A stretch of 64,000 bases of DNA from Rhodobacteraceae bacterium HLUCCO07 (GCA_001314705.1 LJSU01000007.1:1-64000), one strand, 5' to 3'; counted from the stretch's first letter, positions 20,313 to 30,849 are shown. Program-made: numbers and translations. Notes: generated from the sequence alone by a model not told the origin.

Positions 20313-21107
20313 TCACCTTGGGAAGATCGTCGGGAACCAATCCTCGCGCAGTTTCTGGCCCGGTTGCATGTCGTGATCGGGAAAGGGCGGCGAGGTGCGC
20401 CCCGGGCGTTCGACATAGCGTGCATCGTCGCCCACCAGCCTGAGCGAGAAGGCCCGGCGGCGGGTGGGTGACGTGTTGCCGCGCGCGCCGTGCAGGATGC
20501 CGTAGTTGAAAGCCACCGCGTCGCCCGGCTCCATCTCCCATTCGGCGATCTCCATGCCTTCGGCCTCTGGGTCGGGGACGGGCATGTAATCCTCGATATT
20601 GGGAAAATACGCCTCTTCCTTGACCCAGCGCATCGGCAGGACCGGCTTTTCCCATTTATGCGAGCCGGGCACCATCCTGAGCGTGGCCTCTGTCACCGGA
20701 TCGAGCGGCGCCCAGAAGCTGACATTCTGCTGACCTTCGACGAAATAATAGGGCCCGTCCGTGTGCCACGGGGTGGCGAGCGACGTGCCCGGTTCCTTGA
20801 CCAGCACGTGATCGTGGAAAAGCTGCACCGTTTGCGAGCCCATCAGTTCTGCCGCGACCTCGGCGGCGGGGCTTTCGCGGATCACCGCCTCGAATTCGGG
20901 AATTCGCTGCCAGTTGCAGTAATCGTCGAAGAAGCGGCCGCTCTCGCCCTCTTTCTCGTTTTCCGAGGCATAGGGGCCGGGGGTGGCCATGTTCGCCTCG
21001 ACACCGGCGCGGAGCTTTTCCACGTGGTCCTTGAAAAGTCCGCGAATGACGGTCACGCCGCGTGTCTGGTAATCGTCGATCTGTTGCTGGGTCAAAAGCG
21101 GGTGCAT
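20313..21107 (-). CDS. Phytanoyl-CoA dioxygenase (PhyH)-family 2-oxoglutarate oxygenase
   Basis: 264 residues. TPWHTDGPYYFVEG (about residues 116-129) has the HxD iron ligands, and the distal His is in YGILHGARGN (about residues 217-226), followed by the Arg that binds 2-oxoglutarate. PhyH-family enzymes hydroxylate diverse substrates, including phytanoyl-CoA and ectoine. The start is 25 bases downstream of the hutC stop on the same strand, so it probably belongs to the hutF-hutC transcript. This suggests, but does not show, a link to histidine or a histidine derivative. Confidence 0.82.
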   Translation of the reverse strand: MHPLLTQQQIDDYQTRGVTVIRGLFKDHVEKLRAGVEANMATPGPYASENEKEGESGRFFDDYCNWQRIPEFEAVIRESPAAEVAAELMGSQTVQLFHDHVLVKEPGTSLATPWHTDGPYYFVEGQQNVSFWAPLDPVTEATLRMVPGSHKWEKPVLPMRWVKEEAYFPNIEDYMPVPDPEAEGMEIAEWEMEPGDAVAFNYGILHGARGNTSPTRRRAFSLRLVGDDARYVERPGRTSPPFPDHDMQPGQKLREDWFPTIFPR

Positions 21108-21132
21108 GGGGGGCTCCTCTGTCGGGGTTGGG

Positions 21133-21831
21133 TCAGATCTTCATATGCAGGTGAAAGCCCGGCGCATAGGTGAGCCGGACCCATGTGATGGGATGGTCGG
21201 GGCCGAAGGTGGCACGGTCGAGCACCATCACAGGGGTTTGGGTGTCACAGCCCAGATGGGCCGCGGCGTCGCCCGCGGTCGTGGCGGAATAATCGAGCGT
21301 GCCATGCGAGAAGGGTGCGTGGCGCAAGAGCCATTCATTGGCGCTCATCACGGTGAAATCGGCGTTGGCGGCGCCGGGCATGGCGAGAAGGCTGATCCAG
21401 CGGTCTTCATGCACATAAGGCGCCCCGTCGGCGAGGTGGAGCGCCTCGACATGGCGGGTGGGCGTGTCGGCGCCGAGCCCGAGCGCGTGGCGGCGGGCGG
21501 GGGGCATCGGTGCGTCATCGGCGGCGATGAGCGCGTAACCGGGGCGCGCGCCGCGGGTTTCGATCTCCTCGGCGATGCGCGAAATGGACATCTGCGCGCG
21601 GCGGTTCGGGGTCTCGGCGACCCGCGTTCCGGCCTTGCGGCGGCGTTCGAGCAGCCCGGCCTCGGCCAGTTCGCGCAGCGCGCGGTTCACCGTGGCGCGG
21701 GCACAGCCCAGTTCGGCCGCCAGATCCTCCTCTCCGGGGATGCGCGCGCCGGGGGGCCATTCGCGGGTCTGGATGCGGCGCAGGGCCTCGTCATGGACGG
21801 CCTGCCAGCCGGTGGGGGTGGCACGGGTCAT
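21133..21831 (-). CDS. hutC: Histidine-utilisation repressor HutC (GntR family)
   Basis: 232 residues. An N-terminal GntR winged helix (WPPGARIPGEEDLAAELGCA, then RATVNRALRELAEAGLLERR; about residues 25-70) is joined to a UTRA effector domain that in HutC binds urocanate. ATG 21829-21831 overlaps the hutF stop by 4 bases, so the two are coupled; an upstream in-frame start would run into hutF. It probably represses both hut transcripts through the palindrome at 23198-23213. Confidence 0.92.
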   Translation of the reverse strand: MTRATPTGWQAVHDEALRRIQTREWPPGARIPGEEDLAAELGCARATVNRALRELAEAGLLERRRKAGTRVAETPNRRAQMSISRIAEEIETRGARPGYALIAADDAPMPPARRHALGLGADTPTRHVEALHLADGAPYVHEDRWISLLAMPGAANADFTVMSANEWLLRHAPFSHGTLDYSATTAGDAAAHLGCDTQTPVMVLDRATFGPDHPITWVRLTYAPGFHLHMKI

Positions 21832-23174
21832 GGCGTATCCTCCAACTGGCGCACGGTGTCGGCGTAGCGGGCGGCGATGGTCTCGCGGGCGATGTGGTGC
21901 CCGCCCTGGACGACATGGCGGCCCGCCGACCAGAGATCGCGCACCCCGCCCACACCCGCGAAGATCCACGCATCGAGCATCGTGTCGCCCGGGCGGTGGG
22001 CCATGTCGGGGCTGCGGTCGTCGAGCATGACGAGATCGGCCAGCATGCCCGGCGCGATCCCGCCCGCGTCGCGGCCAAGGGCACGGGCCGCGCTCTTGGC
22101 CGCGTCCTCGAAGAGCACGCGGCCGGTGGAGCGGTCATCTTCGGCCAGGACGGCGCGGGCGCGGTCGCGCAGGCGTTGGGAGTATTCGAGCTGGCGCAGT
22201 TCCTGTGCGAGCGAAATCAGAACGTTGGAATCGCTGCCGATGCCGAAGGCCCCGCCATGGGCCTGCCAGCCGGTGGCGTTGAAGATGCCGTCGCCCAGGT
22301 TGGCCTCGGTGATCGGGCAGAGCCCGGCCACGGCGCCGGTAGGAGCGAGGCGGGCGGTTTCATCGTCGGTCATCCGGGTGAGGTGGATGAGGCACCAGCG
22401 GGCGTCAAGTGGCAGGTTGTCGAGCGCCCATTCCACGGGCCGCGCGCCATAGGCGGTTCGCACCTGCTCGACCTCGGCCTGTTGTTCGGCGAGATGCATG
22501 TGCAGCGGGCCGTCGGTCATCTGTGGCACGAGCGTCAGCACGTCGCGCGGGACGGCGCGCAGCGAATGCGGCGCCATGCCAAGCCGCGCATCGGGCAGTG
22601 GGGCGAGGGCCGTCGCGGCGTGATCCATCAGTGTGGCGAAATCATCCGTTCCGGTACCGAAACGGCGCTGGCCGTCGCCAAGGGCGCGCCCGTCGCAGCC
22701 GCCTTGTTGATAGAGCACGGGCAGGAGGGTGAGGCCGATGCCGGTCTCTTCGGCGGCTGCGGCGATGCGGGCGGACATCTCGGCGGGGTTGTCATAGGCG
22801 CCGCCATCGGGGCGGTGGTGAAGATAGTGGAACTCGGCCACCGCGGCATAGCCCGCTTCGAGCATTTCCATCTGGACCTGCGCGGCGATCGCCTCGACAT
22901 GATCGGGGGTGAGCCGGTCGAGGAAGTGGAACATCAGCCGGCGCCATGTCCAGAAACTGTCGCGCCCGCTGGGGCCGCGCGCCTCGGTCAGGCCGGCCAT
23001 GGCGCGTTGAAAGGCGTGGCTGTGCAGGTTGCCGGGCGCGGGCAGCAAAAGGCCCGCGCCGCCCACAACGTCGGTTTCCACCTTGGCGATGCGACCATCC
23101 GCGCCCAGTGTCACGGCCACGTTCTCGGCCCATCCTTGGGGCAAAAGCGCGCGGCGTGCGGTGATCGTGGTCAT
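21828..23174 (-). CDS. hutF: Formimidoylglutamate deiminase
   Basis: About 448 residues from ATG 23174 (protein MTTITARRALLPQGWAENVA). NLHSHAFQRAMAGLTEARGP near residue 50 is the HutF zinc site signature of this amidohydrolase, and the HLAEQQAEV and HLTRMTDDE segments carry further metal and catalytic residues. It removes ammonia from N-formimidoyl-L-glutamate to give N-formyl-L-glutamate, the substrate of HutG, so this organism uses the five-step histidine route. An upstream in-frame start at 23231 would place the operator inside the gene and is rejected. Confidence 0.93.
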   Translation of the reverse strand: MTTITARRALLPQGWAENVAVTLGADGRIAKVETDVVGGAGLLLPAPGNLHSHAFQRAMAGLTEARGPSGRDSFWTWRRLMFHFLDRLTPDHVEAIAAQVQMEMLEAGYAAVAEFHYLHHRPDGGAYDNPAEMSARIAAAAEETGIGLTLLPVLYQQGGCDGRALGDGQRRFGTGTDDFATLMDHAATALAPLPDARLGMAPHSLRAVPRDVLTLVPQMTDGPLHMHLAEQQAEVEQVRTAYGARPVEWALDNLPLDARWCLIHLTRMTDDETARLAPTGAVAGLCPITEANLGDGIFNATGWQAHGGAFGIGSDSNVLISLAQELRQLEYSQRLRDRARAVLAEDDRSTGRVLFEDAAKSAARALGRDAGGIAPGMLADLVMLDDRSPDMAHRPGDTMLDAWIFAGVGGVRDLWSAGRHVVQGGHHIARETIAARYADTVRQLEDTP

Positions 23175-23197
23175 GGTTGGGCCTCTTGACGGGGGTA

Positions 23198-23213
23198 TTA
23201 TGTCTATACATAA
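23198..23213. promoter_or_regulatory. Candidate HutC operator between hutF and hutI
   Basis: TTATGTCTATACATAA is palindromic except for one mismatched pair near the centre. It sits in the 75-bp space between the divergent hutF and hutI starts. It resembles the TGTATATACA-type sites of GntR/HutC repressors, so one dimer could control both operons. Confidence 0.7.
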
Positions 23214-23249
23214 AGCCATCAAGCGAGGCAAGAACGGGAATCAACAGAT

Positions 23250-24437
23250 ATGCCAGGCTGGGTGCTGAGCGACGCGCGGATTGCCACGATGGAGGGCGGG
23301 TATGGCCTGATCGAGGGCGGGTCGGTGGTGATCGACGACGGGTGGATCGCCTGGGCCGGTGCGGGGACGGTGCCGCCGGACTATGACGGCTGGGAACGGG
23401 TGAGTGCCGAGGGGCGGCTGGTCACGCCGGGGCTGATCGACTGTCACACCCATATCGTGTTCGGCGGCCACCGGGCGCGGGAATTCGAGCTGCGCCTTGA
23501 GGGTGCAAGTTACGAGCAGATCGCGCGCGAGGGGGGCGGGATCGTCTCGACCGTGGCGGCGACGCGGGCGGCGAGCGACGCGGCGCTGATCGACGGCGCG
23601 CTGGGGCGGCTCGATGCACTGATCGGAGAGGGTGTGACCACGATCGAGGTGAAGTCGGGCTATGGGCTCGACCACGAGACCGAGTTGAGGATGCTGCGCG
23701 CGGCGCGGGAATTGGGGCGGCGGCGCGCGGTCGAGGTGTGCACCTCGTTCCTCGGCGCCCATGCGGTGCCCGCGGGAGCGCAGGCGGATGACTATATCGA
23801 CGAGGTCTGCATCCCGGCGCTGCGGGCGGCCAAGGCCGAGGGGCTGGTCGATGCGGTGGATGGGTTCTGTGAAGGAATAGCCTTTGATACCAGTCAGATC
23901 GCGCGCGTTTTCGATGTAGCGCGTGAACTTCAGCTGCCGGTGAAACTCCATGCCGAACAGCTTTGCAACATGGGCGGAACGCAGCTTGCCGCGCGTTACG
24001 GGGCGCTCTCGGCGGATCACGTCGAATATGCCATGGACGAGGACGCCGCGGCTCTGGCGAAATCGGGCACGGTGGCGGTTCTGCTGCCCGGGGCGTTCTA
24101 TACCATCCGCGAGACGCAGGTGCCGCCGGTCGCGGCATTCCGCGCCCATCGGGTGCCGATGGCGCTGGCCACGGATTGCAATCCGGGCTCGTCGCCGCTC
24201 AGCTCGCTTCTCTTGACGCTCAACATGGGCTGCACGCTGTTTCGTCTCACCCCGGAAGAGGCGCTCCTGGGGGTGACGGCCCATGCGGCGCGGGCGCTGG
24301 GCCTTGCCGATCGGGGCCGAATTGCACCCGGATTGCGCGCCGACCTGGCGATCTGGGACGTGGAGACGCCGGCGGAACTGGCCTATCGAATCGGGTTCAA
24401 CCCGCTTCATGTGCGCATCTTCGGAGGTGAGAGATGA
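23250..24437 (+). CDS. hutI: Imidazolonepropionase
   Basis: 395 residues. The amidohydrolase metal motif [19 protein letters not shown] lies near residues 66-84, and the [10 protein letters not shown] segment near residues 305-314 is a HutI hallmark. It opens the imidazolone ring of 4-imidazolone-5-propionate to N-formimidoylglutamate in the cytoplasm. It diverges from hutF across the candidate operator and overlaps hutH by 4 bases. Confidence 0.95.
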   Translation: MPGWVLSDARIATMEGGYGLIEGGSVVIDDGWIAWAGAGTVPPDYDGWERVSAEGRLVTPGLIDCHTHIVFGGHRAREFELRLEGASYEQIAREGGGIVSTVAATRAASDAALIDGALGRLDALIGEGVTTIEVKSGYGLDHETELRMLRAARELGRRRAVEVCTSFLGAHAVPAGAQADDYIDEVCIPALRAAKAEGLVDAVDGFCEGIAFDTSQIARVFDVARELQLPVKLHAEQLCNMGGTQLAARYGALSADHVEYAMDEDAAALAKSGTVAVLLPGAFYTIRETQVPPVAAFRAHRVPMALATDCNPGSSPLSSLLLTLNMGCTLFRLTPEEALLGVTAHAARALGLADRGRIAPGLRADLAIWDVETPAELAYRIGFNPLHVRIFGGER

Positions 24438-25948
24438 TCCTGACACCCGGTTCCGTGACGCTTGCGCAGATCGAAGAGGTGTGGCGCGAGGAGAGGCCGG
24501 TGACGCTCGATGCAAGCGCGCGGCCCGCGGCCGAGGCGGCGGCGGCGATGGTGGCCGAGGCGGCACAGGCCGAGGCGCCGGTCTACGGCGTGAACACCGG
24601 GTTCGGCAAACTGGCCAGTCGCAAGATCGCGCCCGAGGATACCGAGACGCTGCAACGCAACCTGATCCTTTCGCATTGCTGTGGCGTCGGTGCGCCGCTC
24701 GATCCGGCGCGGGTGCGGTTGATGATGGTGCTCAAACTCATGTCGCTGGGGCGTGGGGCCTCGGGCGTGCGCTGGGACGTGATCGCATTGATCGAGGGGA
24801 TGCTGGCGCGCGGGGTCATCCCGGTGGTGCCGCACCAGGGATCGGTGGGCGCCTCGGGCGACCTGGCGCCGCTCGCGCATATGGCGGCGGTGATGATCGG
24901 CGCGGGCGAGGCGATTTACGAAGGCGCGCGGATGCCGGGCGGTGCGGCGCTGGAGAAGGCGGGGCTGACGCCCATCGTGCTTGGCCCCAAGGAGGGGCTG
25001 GCGCTGATCAACGGGACGCAGTTTTCCACCGCCTGCGCGCTGACCGGCCTCTTCGGGGCGCGGCGGATGGCGGAAAATTCCATCGTGATCGCGTCGTTGT
25101 CGACGGATGCGATCATGGGGTCGACCGCGCCCTTGCTGGCGGAAATCCATGCCCTGCGCGGCCAGCCCGGACAGATCGAGGTGGCCGCGCGGATGCGCGC
25201 GCTGCTGGCGGGTAGCGAGATCCGAGAGAGTCACCGAGAGGGCGACAGCCGCGTGCAGGACCCCTATTGCATCCGTTGTCAGCCGCAGGTGGTGGGAGCG
25301 GCGTGGGACGTGCTCGATATGGCGGCGCGGATTCTCGAGATTGAGGCCAACGCGGTGACCGACAACCCGCTGGTTCTGGCGGGGGAGGGGCGGATCGTCT
25401 CGGGCGGCAACTTCCACGCCGAGCCGGTGGGCATGGCCGCCGACATGATCGCGCTGGCCCTTTCGGAAATGGGTGCGATCGCGCAGCGGCGGGTGGCGCT
25501 GATGGTCGATCCGACGCTGAGCCATGATCTGCCGCCGTTCCTCACGCCCGATCCGGGGCTGAACTCGGGCTTCATGATCGCGGAGGTGACGACGGCGGCA
25601 TTGATGAGCGAGAACAAGCACCTGGCCAACCCCTGCGTGACGGATTCGACGCCCACATCGGCGAACCAGGAGGATCACGTGAGCATGGCGGCCCACGGGG
25701 CCTATCGGCTGGGCCGGATGGTCGAGAACCTCGATGTGATTCACGCTGTCGAGGCGCTCTGCGCCGCGCAGGGGATCGAGGCGCGCGCGCCTTTGGTAAC
25801 ATCAGAGCCATTGCAACGGGTGATCGCGGTCTTGCGCAAGGAGGTGCCGCCGCTGGGCGCGGATCGCTTCATGGCCGGCGAGATCGAGACGGTGGCCGAA
25901 ATGGTGCGCGCGGGCGATTTCCTGCGCGCGGCGGAGGATGCACGATGA
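24434..25948 (+). CDS. hutH: Histidine ammonia-lyase
   Basis: 504 residues, typical length. The [16 protein letters not shown] segment contains the Ala140-Ser141-Gly142 triad that cyclises to the MIO electrophile, and [15 protein letters not shown] holds the catalytic Tyr. It deaminates L-histidine to trans-urocanate, the first step of the pathway. It overlaps hutI upstream and hutG downstream by 4 bases each, so the three are tightly coupled. Confidence 0.97.
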   Translation: MILTPGSVTLAQIEEVWREERPVTLDASARPAAEAAAAMVAEAAQAEAPVYGVNTGFGKLASRKIAPEDTETLQRNLILSHCCGVGAPLDPARVRLMMVLKLMSLGRGASGVRWDVIALIEGMLARGVIPVVPHQGSVGASGDLAPLAHMAAVMIGAGEAIYEGARMPGGAALEKAGLTPIVLGPKEGLALINGTQFSTACALTGLFGARRMAENSIVIASLSTDAIMGSTAPLLAEIHALRGQPGQIEVAARMRALLAGSEIRESHREGDSRVQDPYCIRCQPQVVGAAWDVLDMAARILEIEANAVTDNPLVLAGEGRIVSGGNFHAEPVGMAADMIALALSEMGAIAQRRVALMVDPTLSHDLPPFLTPDPGLNSGFMIAEVTTAALMSENKHLANPCVTDSTPTSANQEDHVSMAAHGAYRLGRMVENLDVIHAVEALCAAQGIEARAPLVTSEPLQRVIAVLRKEVPPLGADRFMAGEIETVAEMVRAGDFLRAAEDAR

Positions 25949-26739
25949 TCGAGGTGACGCGTGGCGAGGGGCCGATTGTCCTGGGCCTGCCGCATACCGG
26001 CACGGAATTGCCCGGGGACATTCGCGAAGGCTTGAACGAGACGGGTCTGGCGATGGTCGACACGGATTGGCATATTGATCGCCTTTACAGTGGCTTGCGC
26101 GACGATGTTACGATGGTGCGTCAAGTCGAGCATCGCTATGTCATCGACGTGAACCGCCCGCCGGACGGGCAAAGCCTCTATCCGGGGCAGAACACGACCG
26201 ATCTGTGCCCCTTGACCGATTTCGACGGCCGAGCGATCCATCGTGAGGGCTGCGCGCCCGACGCGGCCGAGATCGCGCGGCGTATCGAGGTGTATCATGC
26301 GCCCTATCACGCGGCCTTATCCACAGAACTGGCGCGGGTGAAGGCAAAAAATGGGGTGGCGGTGCTTTACGATTGCCACTCGATCCGGTCAGTTATCCCC
26401 AGACTCTTCGATGGTTCCTTGCCGGATTTCAACATTGGCACCAATCTGTCCACAAGTTGCGCGCCGGTTGTGGAAAAATATGTGGAAAAGATCTGTGCCG
26501 CGGCCGGTGGCTATTCCAGCATCACCAACGGACGGTTCCGCGGTGGGTGGACAACACGCCATTATGGCGACCCGGAGGCGGGAATTCACGCGATCCAGAT
26601 GGAATTGGCGCAATCCACCTACATGCAAGAGACCGCGCCCTGGGCCTGGGACGCGGAGAAGGCGACGCGCCTCAGGGCGCAATTGGCACGGATTCTCAAT
26701 GGATTGAGCGAGCTTGTTGAGACAGCTGCGCTACGCTGA
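25945..26739 (+). CDS. hutG: N-formylglutamate deformylase
   Basis: 264 residues of the N-formylglutamate amidohydrolase family: LPHTGTELP near the N-terminus, [23 protein letters not shown] and LYDCHSIRS hold the expected His and Asp metal ligands. It hydrolyses N-formylglutamate to glutamate and formate, the last step after HutF. Nothing resembling urocanase (hutU) follows; the next gene is convergent uvrB. Confidence 0.93.
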   Translation: MIEVTRGEGPIVLGLPHTGTELPGDIREGLNETGLAMVDTDWHIDRLYSGLRDDVTMVRQVEHRYVIDVNRPPDGQSLYPGQNTTDLCPLTDFDGRAIHREGCAPDAAEIARRIEVYHAPYHAALSTELARVKAKNGVAVLYDCHSIRSVIPRLFDGSLPDFNIGTNLSTSCAPVVEKYVEKICAAAGGYSSITNGRFRGGWTTRHYGDPEAGIHAIQMELAQSTYMQETAPWAWDAEKATRLRAQLARILNGLSELVETAALR

Positions 26740-26950
26740 CGGGTCAGAGCGTGGGGCGGCAATTGCGCCCGGGTATTGGGCGTGGTTGTGGATCAGATCG
26801 ACGAGAGCGGTGCGGTTTCACCTTGAAATCCGGTTGCAACACTTTGATGAAACGCCAGAATCCTTCTGTGGATGCAAAAGCGTTTGATGCGGCGGATGCC
26901 TGGGTGGGACGTTGAGATGATGGTGGTCGCGATCACGGATATCCGGCGGT

Positions 26951-29149
26951 TCACCGCCCCTTGCGCTTGACATTTCCCCCGCGCTGGCCAGCGCGCCCGG
27001 CCGTCGAACGCCCCCGCGTGCCCACGGCCGCGTCCGACGCCTTTTCCACGGCGAATTGCCGCGCGAGCGGGTCGTCGGCGATGGCCAGATCCACCGCCTC
27101 CAGCCGCTTGATCTCGTCGCGCAGGCGGGCGGCTTCCTCGAATTCCAGGTTTTCGGCGGCCTTGCGCATGTCGTCGCGCATGCCGTCCAATACCTTTTCG
27201 AGATTGGCGCCATGCAGCGGTTTGTCGACCTTCGCCGTGACCCGGCTCATGTCCACGTCGGCCGGGTAAAGCCCTGCCAGCACGTCGTCGACATTCTTGC
27301 GGATGGTTTCGGGAGTGATGCCGTGTTCCTCGTTATAGGCGATCTGCTTGGCGCGGCGGCGCTCGGTCTCGTCGATGGCGCGCTGCATGCTGCCGGTGAT
27401 GCGGTCGGCATACATGATGACGCGGCCCTCGGCGTTGCGCGCCGCGCGCCCGACGGTCTGGATGAGCGAGGTTTCCGAGCGCAGGAAGCCTTCCTTGTCC
27501 GCGTCCAGAATGGCCACGAGGCCACATTCGGGGATGTCGAGCCCCTCTCGCAGCAGGTTGATGCCCACCAGCACGTCGAAGGCGCCAAGCCGCAGGTCGC
27601 GCAGGATCTCGATCCTTTCGATCGTGTCGATGTCGGAATGCATGTAGCGCACCCGGATGCCCTGTTCGTGCAGGTATTCGGTCAGGTCCTCGGCCATGCG
27701 CTTGGTCAGCGTGGTGCAAAGGACGCGATAGCCGCTTTGAGCCACGCGCCGCACCTCGTCGAGCAGGTCATCGACCTGGGTTTCGACGGGGCGGATCTCG
27801 ATCTGCGGATCGAGCAGGCCGGTGGGGCGGATGACCTGCTCGGTATAGACCCCGCCGGCCTGTTCGAGTTCCCACTTTGCGGGGGTGGCGGATACGAAGA
27901 CGGATTGCGGGCGCATCGCGTCCCATTCCTCGAACTTCAGCGGGCGGTTGTCCATGCAGGACGGCAGGCGGAAGCCGTGCTCGGCCAGGGTGAATTTGCG
28001 CCGGTAGTCGCCTTTGTACATGCCGCCGATTTGCGGCACGCTGACATGGGATTCATCGGCAAAGACGATGGCATGGTCGGGGATGAATTCGAAAAGCGTG
28101 GGCGGCGGCTCGCCCGGGGCACGGCCCGTGAGGTAGCGCGAATAGTTTTCGATCCCGTTGCAGACGCCGGTGGCCTCCAGCATTTCGAGGTCGAAATTCG
28201 TGCGCTGTTCGAGGCGCTGGGCCTCGAGGAGCTTACCCTCACCGACAAGCTGATCGAGCCGCTGGCGCAGCTCTTTCTTGATGCCCTGGATGGCCTGCTG
28301 CATCGTGGGTTTGGGCGTCACGTAATGCGAATTGGCATAGACCCGGATGTGATCGAAGCGATCGGTCTTTTCGCCGGTCAGGGGGTCGAACTCGGTGATG
28401 GATTCAAGCTCCTCGCCAAAGAACGAGAGCCGCCAGGCGCGATCTTCGAGGTGCGCCGGGAAGATCTCGAGCGAATCGCCGCGGACCCGGAAGCTGCCGC
28501 GCTGGAACGCCTGGTCGTTGCGGCGGTATTGCTGGGCGACCAGGTCTGCGATCACCGCGCGCTGGTCATAGGTGCTGCCCACCTTGAGATCCTGGGTCAT
28601 CGCGCCATAGGTTTCGACGCTGCCGATGCCATAGATGCAGGAAACCGAGGCCACGATGATCACGTCGTCCCGTTCGAGCAGCGCGCGGGTGGCCGAATGG
28701 CGCATCCGGTCGATCTGTTCGTTGATCTGGGATTCCTTCTCGATATAGGTGTCGCTGCGCGGGACATAGGCTTCGGGCTGGTAATAGTCGTAGTAGGAGA
28801 CGAAATACTCGACCGCGTTCTCGGGAAAGAAGCCCTTGAACTCGCCGTAGAGCTGGGCCGCCAATGTCTTGTTCGGGGCCAGGATGATCGCCGGGCGCTG
28901 GGTCGCCTCGATGACCTTGGCCATGGTGAAGGTCTTGCCGGTGCCGGTTGCACCCAGCAGAACCTGGTTCTGTTCGTTGTCGAGAATGCCCTGTGACAGC
29001 TCCGCAATCGCCGTGGGCTGATCGCCTGCAGGCTCGAACGTCGACCGCATGACAAAGGGCTTGCCGCCTTCGAGTTTCTCGCGGATCTCCCGGTCGGGGG
29101 CCGGGGCGTGCATCATCGGTTGGGACGAGTCGGAATGGGCATAAGGCAT
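26951..29149 (-). CDS. uvrB: Excinuclease ABC subunit B
   Basis: 732 residues. Walker A GATGTGKT is at residues 66-73; the [20 protein letters not shown] beta-hairpin that probes DNA follows around residues 118-137; helicase motifs [14 protein letters not shown] and QTVGRAARN come later; a UVR domain near residues 650-685 ([20 protein letters not shown]) binds UvrC. UvrB verifies damage handed over by UvrA in nucleotide excision repair. The N-terminus has about 20 more residues than E. coli, with other Met starts at residues 12 and 13. A candidate LexA site lies 34 bases upstream. Confidence 0.97.
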   Translation of the reverse strand: MPYAHSDSSQPMMHAPAPDREIREKLEGGKPFVMRSTFEPAGDQPTAIAELSQGILDNEQNQVLLGATGTGKTFTMAKVIEATQRPAIILAPNKTLAAQLYGEFKGFFPENAVEYFVSYYDYYQPEAYVPRSDTYIEKESQINEQIDRMRHSATRALLERDDVIIVASVSCIYGIGSVETYGAMTQDLKVGSTYDQRAVIADLVAQQYRRNDQAFQRGSFRVRGDSLEIFPAHLEDRAWRLSFFGEELESITEFDPLTGEKTDRFDHIRVYANSHYVTPKPTMQQAIQGIKKELRQRLDQLVGEGKLLEAQRLEQRTNFDLEMLEATGVCNGIENYSRYLTGRAPGEPPPTLFEFIPDHAIVFADESHVSVPQIGGMYKGDYRRKFTLAEHGFRLPSCMDNRPLKFEEWDAMRPQSVFVSATPAKWELEQAGGVYTEQVIRPTGLLDPQIEIRPVETQVDDLLDEVRRVAQSGYRVLCTTLTKRMAEDLTEYLHEQGIRVRYMHSDIDTIERIEILRDLRLGAFDVLVGINLLREGLDIPECGLVAILDADKEGFLRSETSLIQTVGRAARNAEGRVIMYADRITGSMQRAIDETERRRAKQIAYNEEHGITPETIRKNVDDVLAGLYPADVDMSRVTAKVDKPLHGANLEKVLDGMRDDMRKAAENLEFEEAARLRDEIKRLEAVDLAIADDPLARQFAVEKASDAAVGTRGRSTAGRAGQRGGNVKRKGR

Positions 29150-29182
29150 GGTCGGCTCCGGACGGGCTCAATCAACAGAGTT

Positions 29183-29203
29183 GATCACTTTTTGTTCCTG
29201 TTC
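29183..29203 (-). promoter_or_regulatory. Candidate LexA (SOS) box upstream of uvrB
   Basis: In uvrB sense this reads GAAC, seven bases, GATC (29197 to 29183). It is one base from the alphaproteobacterial direct-repeat box GAAC-N7-GAAC; another GAAC lies two bases further upstream. It is 34-48 bases from the uvrB start codon, a sensible operator position. Confidence 0.4.
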
Positions 29204-29236
29204 AAGGGGCAAAACCGGGAAAGCCATGTGATCTTT

Positions 29237-29268
29237 CCCCTGGGTCTTTCTTGGGGAAAATACTCATT
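29237..29268 (-). repeat. Post-stop motif, copy after murJ
   Basis: Minus-strand reading is AATGAGTATTTTCCCCAAGA followed by AAGACC. It lies 37 bases past the murJ stop, in murJ sense. One of six copies of the shared motif. Confidence 0.65.
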
Positions 29269-29304
29269 GGCGCCACCTGGATGCAATCCATGAGGGCGCG
29301 GGAA

Positions 29305-30849
29305 TCAGCCCCTGCGGCGCAGGGCTTCACGATAGTCGCGCAGCGAGAACGCGCCGATCAACTGGCCCAGGCCGAAATAGCTGATGATGCCTGCGCCGAT
29401 CAGGATGAGGAGCGCAAGATAGCGCCAGCCCGGCGCAACGATCATCGGGCCCAGTAGCAGGTTCATGCCCCATAGAACCGCGCCCATGAGCCCCGCGGCG
29501 AGACACATGCGCCAGATCCGGCGGCGGAACCTGTCATCGAAGCGCGCCACATCGCCCATCGGGCGTGCGCCACGTGCCAGGAGCCAGACCATTGCCCAAC
29601 CGGCAAGCGTGGTGGCAAGCGCGGCGGCGATCCAGCCGATATAGGGGTGCAGACCGATCGCCACCGCGGCGTTGATCACCATCGCCCAGACCGCGAAGCG
29701 AAAGGGGGTGCGGGTGTCCTCGCGCGCAAAATAGAGCGGTTGCAGGACCTTCTGCAGAACGAAGGCCGGCAGGCCGAGGCCATAGACGGCCACCGCAAGG
29801 GCAATGGCGGCACTGTCATCGCTGGTTTGTGCACCACGCTCGAACAGCACCGACACAAGCGGCATGGGAATCACGACCAGCGCCACCGCAGAGGGTATGG
29901 TGAGCGCCAGCGAGATCTCGCCGGCGCGGGAAAAGGCGTGGCGTGCGCCGTCACTGTCCTCGTTGCGCAGACGCCGGGAGAGGTCCGGCAACAAGACGAT
30001 ACCCACGGCAATTCCCACGACGCCGAGCGGAAGCTGATAGAGACGGTCGGCGGCGAAGAGCCAACTGACGGCGGCGTCATAGCGCGAGGCGACCTGCTGT
30101 CCGACGAGCAGGTTGATCTGCATGACGCCCGAACTGAGCGCCGCGGGGATGGCCACGGCGACGAGATGTTTCATGTCGGGGCTCCAGCGGGGCCGCCCGG
30201 GGCGGATGCGCACGCCCGCGCGTGACGCGGCGGTCCAGACCAGTGCAAGCTGGGCGATCCCGGCAAAGGGAATGGTCCAGACCAGCCAGAGGATCACGGT
30301 CTGTCCGAGCAGGGCGGCCGCCCCCATGGCGCAGATCACGAAGATGTTGAGCAGGACCGGCGCCGCGGCTGCGATGGCAAAGCGCCCGGTGGCATTGAGC
30401 ACGCCCGAAAAGAGCGCCGAGAGTGACATGAACAGGATGTAAGGAAAGACGATCCGCCCGAATCCCACGGTCATGTCAAAGCGTTCATCCCCGGCGAAAC
30501 CTTCGGCCGTGGCCCAGACGAGCGCGGGCATGAAGATCATCGCAAGCGCCGTCAGGGAAAACACGATGAAGGCCAGGCCGCTGAGGGCCTCGCTGGCAAA
30601 TGCGCTTGGGGCTTCGTCCGCTTCGTAGCGTTTGGCAAACATCGGGACAAAGGCGGCGTTGAAAGCGCCTTCCGCGAAAAAGCGCCGGAACATGTTGGGC
30701 AGCCGAAAGGCGGCAACGAAGGCATCCATCACCGGCCCGGGCCCGACCAGGGCCAGCAGCATGACCTCGCGCAGGAAGCCGAGGATCCGCGAGGCAAGAG
30801 TCCAGAACCCCACGGTGAGAAAGCCGGAGACAAGGCGGATGGGTTTCAT
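29305..30849 (-). CDS. murJ: Lipid II flippase MurJ (MviN)
   Basis: 514 residues from ATG 30849 (MKPIRLVSGFLTVGFWTLAS), with about 14 membrane helices. FRLPNMFRRFFAEGAFNAAF and the next residues VPMF (about residues 47-70) are the MurJ/MviN signature lining the central cavity. It flips lipid II to the periplasmic face for peptidoglycan synthesis. An in-frame Met 21 codons upstream is less likely, as the conserved start is here. It lies between glnD upstream and uvrB downstream on the same strand. Confidence 0.96.
   Translation of the reverse strand: MKPIRLVSGFLTVGFWTLASRILGFLREVMLLALVGPGPVMDAFVAAFRLPNMFRRFFAEGAFNAAFVPMFAKRYEADEAPSAFASEALSGLAFIVFSLTALAMIFMPALVWATAEGFAGDERFDMTVGFGRIVFPYILFMSLSALFSGVLNATGRFAIAAAAPVLLNIFVICAMGAAALLGQTVILWLVWTIPFAGIAQLALVWTAASRAGVRIRPGRPRWSPDMKHLVAVAIPAALSSGVMQINLLVGQQVASRYDAAVSWLFAADRLYQLPLGVVGIAVGIVLLPDLSRRLRNEDSDGARHAFSRAGEISLALTIPSAVALVVIPMPLVSVLFERGAQTSDDSAAIALAVAVYGLGLPAFVLQKVLQPLYFAREDTRTPFRFAVWAMVINAAVAIGLHPYIGWIAAALATTLAGWAMVWLLARGARPMGDVARFDDRFRRRIWRMCLAAGLMGAVLWGMNLLLGPMIVAPGWRYLALLILIGAGIISYFGLGQLIGAFSLRDYREALRRRG

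Noticed and set aside
27056-28996. Long open frame (about 646 codons) opposite uvrB
   Set aside because: Lies wholly within uvrB in the mirror frame; low-complexity Val/Asp/Gly composition and no start signal.
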